Shown here: piece by piece, positions 62,885 through 64,000 of the stretch
Position numbering within the stretch: position 1 is the stretch's first letter
Layout: each line of letters begins with the position of its first letter
Source: an uncultured Sanguibacteroides sp.
Lineage (GTDB): Bacteria; Bacteroidota; Bacteroidia; Bacteroidales; Marinifilaceae
Length of the DNA stretch: 64,000 nt
NCBI RefSeq assembly: GCF_900543425.1
Contig: NZ_UQRQ01000002.1
Span: forward strand, 1-64,000
Reading direction: 5' to 3'
Notes under the pieces: generated by a model
Databases searched by the model: none
What the model saw: only the letters and a program-made list of their open reading frames with translations
Told to the model about the DNA's origin: nothing
Program-made: the position numbers and the translations under genes

Positions 62885-64000
62885 TTATCTTATAAATCGG
62901 TATTTTAACAAGCTATCGTTCTCACTTCCCACGTAGAGATAGAACCCCACGTTTCCGGTATTCTGGAATACAATAGAAAAGGCAGAAGTCCCCGTAATCG
63001 GAAATCCATTCGACTGCACCCCTCTATCCAGCAAATACAAATCCGAATGAACCTCATCCAACATCCCCACGCGCGTATCACGAGCGGAAAAACGATACAC
63101 GTACGGAAAGCCCAATTTTCCCTCTTTTACTTGTGTTTCCCACAAAACTTTACCGTTCCGGTCATACACGTATACATCCTCTCCGTTCGAAAATATAAAA
63201 TCATCATTCCCGTCTCCGTCCATATCGGCTACATTAAACAGATAGCCACCCGTAACTTTACCCGGTTTTAATGACCGGGATGTCCCTTTAAAATCAACAA
63301 ACTGCAATTCGCCTCCGGCATTTCCAAAAACCAAAGATTCATTTTGTCCCTTTCCTGTCAAGTAAATCATCGTCCCCGGAAGCAGATCGTATAAAGTTCG
63401 TATTTTTACCCGTTCCCGTCCCCTCCGGTCCAGAATATAGATTCGATATCGATCGGCAAACACGATATAATCTTTATCCGCAACCCTAAAATAATATACT
63501 TTAGACACCGGATCATTATCACTTTGAGGTTTACTCCACCCTTCAACGGGATCTCCGGATAATTCATACAGGTATATTTTCCGATCCGCACAAGGGGCAA
63601 ATACCCGATAGTTCCGGTCATTATCATAATCATAGACCGTTATGCCCGAGGGGCACGAACTTTTAAACGCCAGAGGATAACGAGGTAAGTAATTCCCATT
63701 CCGATCGATCAGGTATAGTTGTTTCGACGTAGAGAAAAGATATTGCAATTTTCCGTTTTTATAAAAATCGACCTGATACACCTCGCTATTGATCTTTCCG
63801 TCTATCGGCAATTTCCATAGAATTCTTCCCATATCGTTAATCAAATAGACCGTATGTGATTCGTCCTGTACAAACAGTTCTCTCTCCCCATTATTATGAT
63901 TAACAACAACCACGGGTTTCATGGTAAGTTTAGCATCCAGCTTCGTTTGCCAAACGACTTGTGCCTGTGGCTGCTCGACTTTTTCCGTGTTCAGGAAAAT
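62885..64000 (-). CDS. Beta-propeller protein, C-terminal part
   Basis: The frame is open to the right edge, so the true start lies outside the window. The 371 residues visible are built of repeated blades with Y-L-x-D-R-x-G cores (LYLIDRNGNYLPRYP, IYILDRRGRERV, VYVYDRNGKVLWE) and one calcium-loop-like DMDGDGNDDFIF of the FG-GAP type. This fits a PQQ/VCBS-like propeller used for binding rather than catalysis. It heads the three-gene group with the lipoprotein and DUF5723 barrel. Confidence 0.8.
   Translation of the reverse strand: MFLNTEKVEQPQAQVVWQTKLDAKLTMKPVVVVNHNNGERELFVQDESHTVYLINDMGRILWKLPIDGKINSEVYQVDFYKNGKLQYLFSTSKQLYLIDRNGNYLPRYPLAFKSSCPSGITVYDYDNDRNYRVFAPCADRKIYLYELSGDPVEGWSKPQSDNDPVSKVYYFRVADKDYIVFADRYRIYILDRRGRERVKIRTLYDLLPGTMIYLTGKGQNESLVFGNAGGELQFVDFKGTSRSLKPGKVTGGYLFNVADMDGDGNDDFIFSNGEDVYVYDRNGKVLWETQVKEGKLGFPYVYRFSARDTRVGMLDEVHSDLYLLDRGVQSNGFPITGTSAFSIVFQNTGNVGFYLYVGSENDSLLKYRFIR

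Noticed and set aside
1..64000. CRISPR arrays, complete insertion sequences or prophage genes
   Set aside because: No regularly spaced direct repeats, transposase frames or phage structural genes are seen in the window.

Overview
The window looks like a chromosomal segment of a gut-type member of the Bacteroidota, most likely order Bacteroidales. Five things point there. Promoters follow the Bacteroides pattern (TTG at -33, TAnnTTTG at -7). The genes include an Rpb6/omega-like RNA polymerase subunit, DUF5723 and FadL-type surface proteins, a DUF2023-flavodoxin pair, an Mpi-like invertase and a DUF5712 mobilization remnant. I cannot name the genus from sequence alone. An Odoribacter/Butyricimonas-like organism is a weak guess.

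Layout. 1-560: 5' end of a 16S rRNA gene on the minus strand with two tandem promoters. 574-7336 (minus): one Fe-S assembly operon, sufB-C-D-S-E-sufT, ending in queG, which encodes an Fe-S enzyme. 7551-9562: thiL, an unknown gene and an RRM protein. 9801-9873: tRNA-Phe. 9909-15390: an A/T-rich accessory island with an ASCH protein, a broken mobilization gene, a broken XRE regulator behind a good promoter, a compact three-gene operon (NA37-like protein, membrane protein, NA37 protein) and a TetR fragment. Near-identical 31-nt terminator hairpins bracket the island. 15601-28000: a TPR exported protein, an FMN-binding protein, a DJ-1 protein, a coiled-coil lipoprotein, map, an AraC regulator, a UPF1-like helicase, flavodoxin and DUF2023 divergent from bacterioferritin, and type II NADH dehydrogenase. 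27702-33531: a FadL porin, an S4 protein, ppk-ppx and a GNAT protein. 33526-40393: an AraC regulator divergent from a five-gene tripartite efflux operon. 40441-48080: tRNA-Lys, dnaA-yigZ, amidase-MCE and lptD. 48112-55551: rlmB with an ABC-F ATPase, pruA, an Mpi-like recombinase, HU and pyrBI. 55778-64000: coaBC, bamD-rpoZ, an alpha-oxoamine synthase (sphingolipid or sulfonolipid type), and an operon for a DUF5723 outer-membrane protein, a large lipoprotein and a beta-propeller protein that runs off the right edge.

Most of the window is housekeeping. The part most likely to hold something undescribed is the island, specifically the NA37-like/membrane/NA37 operon at 11477-14987. Its upstream regulator is broken while its own three frames are intact. 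I suspect a genome-defence or element-maintenance role, but no sequence motif proves this. Other points to follow up are a perfect 13-bp inverted repeat between the divergent flavodoxin and bacterioferritin genes, and a strong hairpin at 22288-22333.
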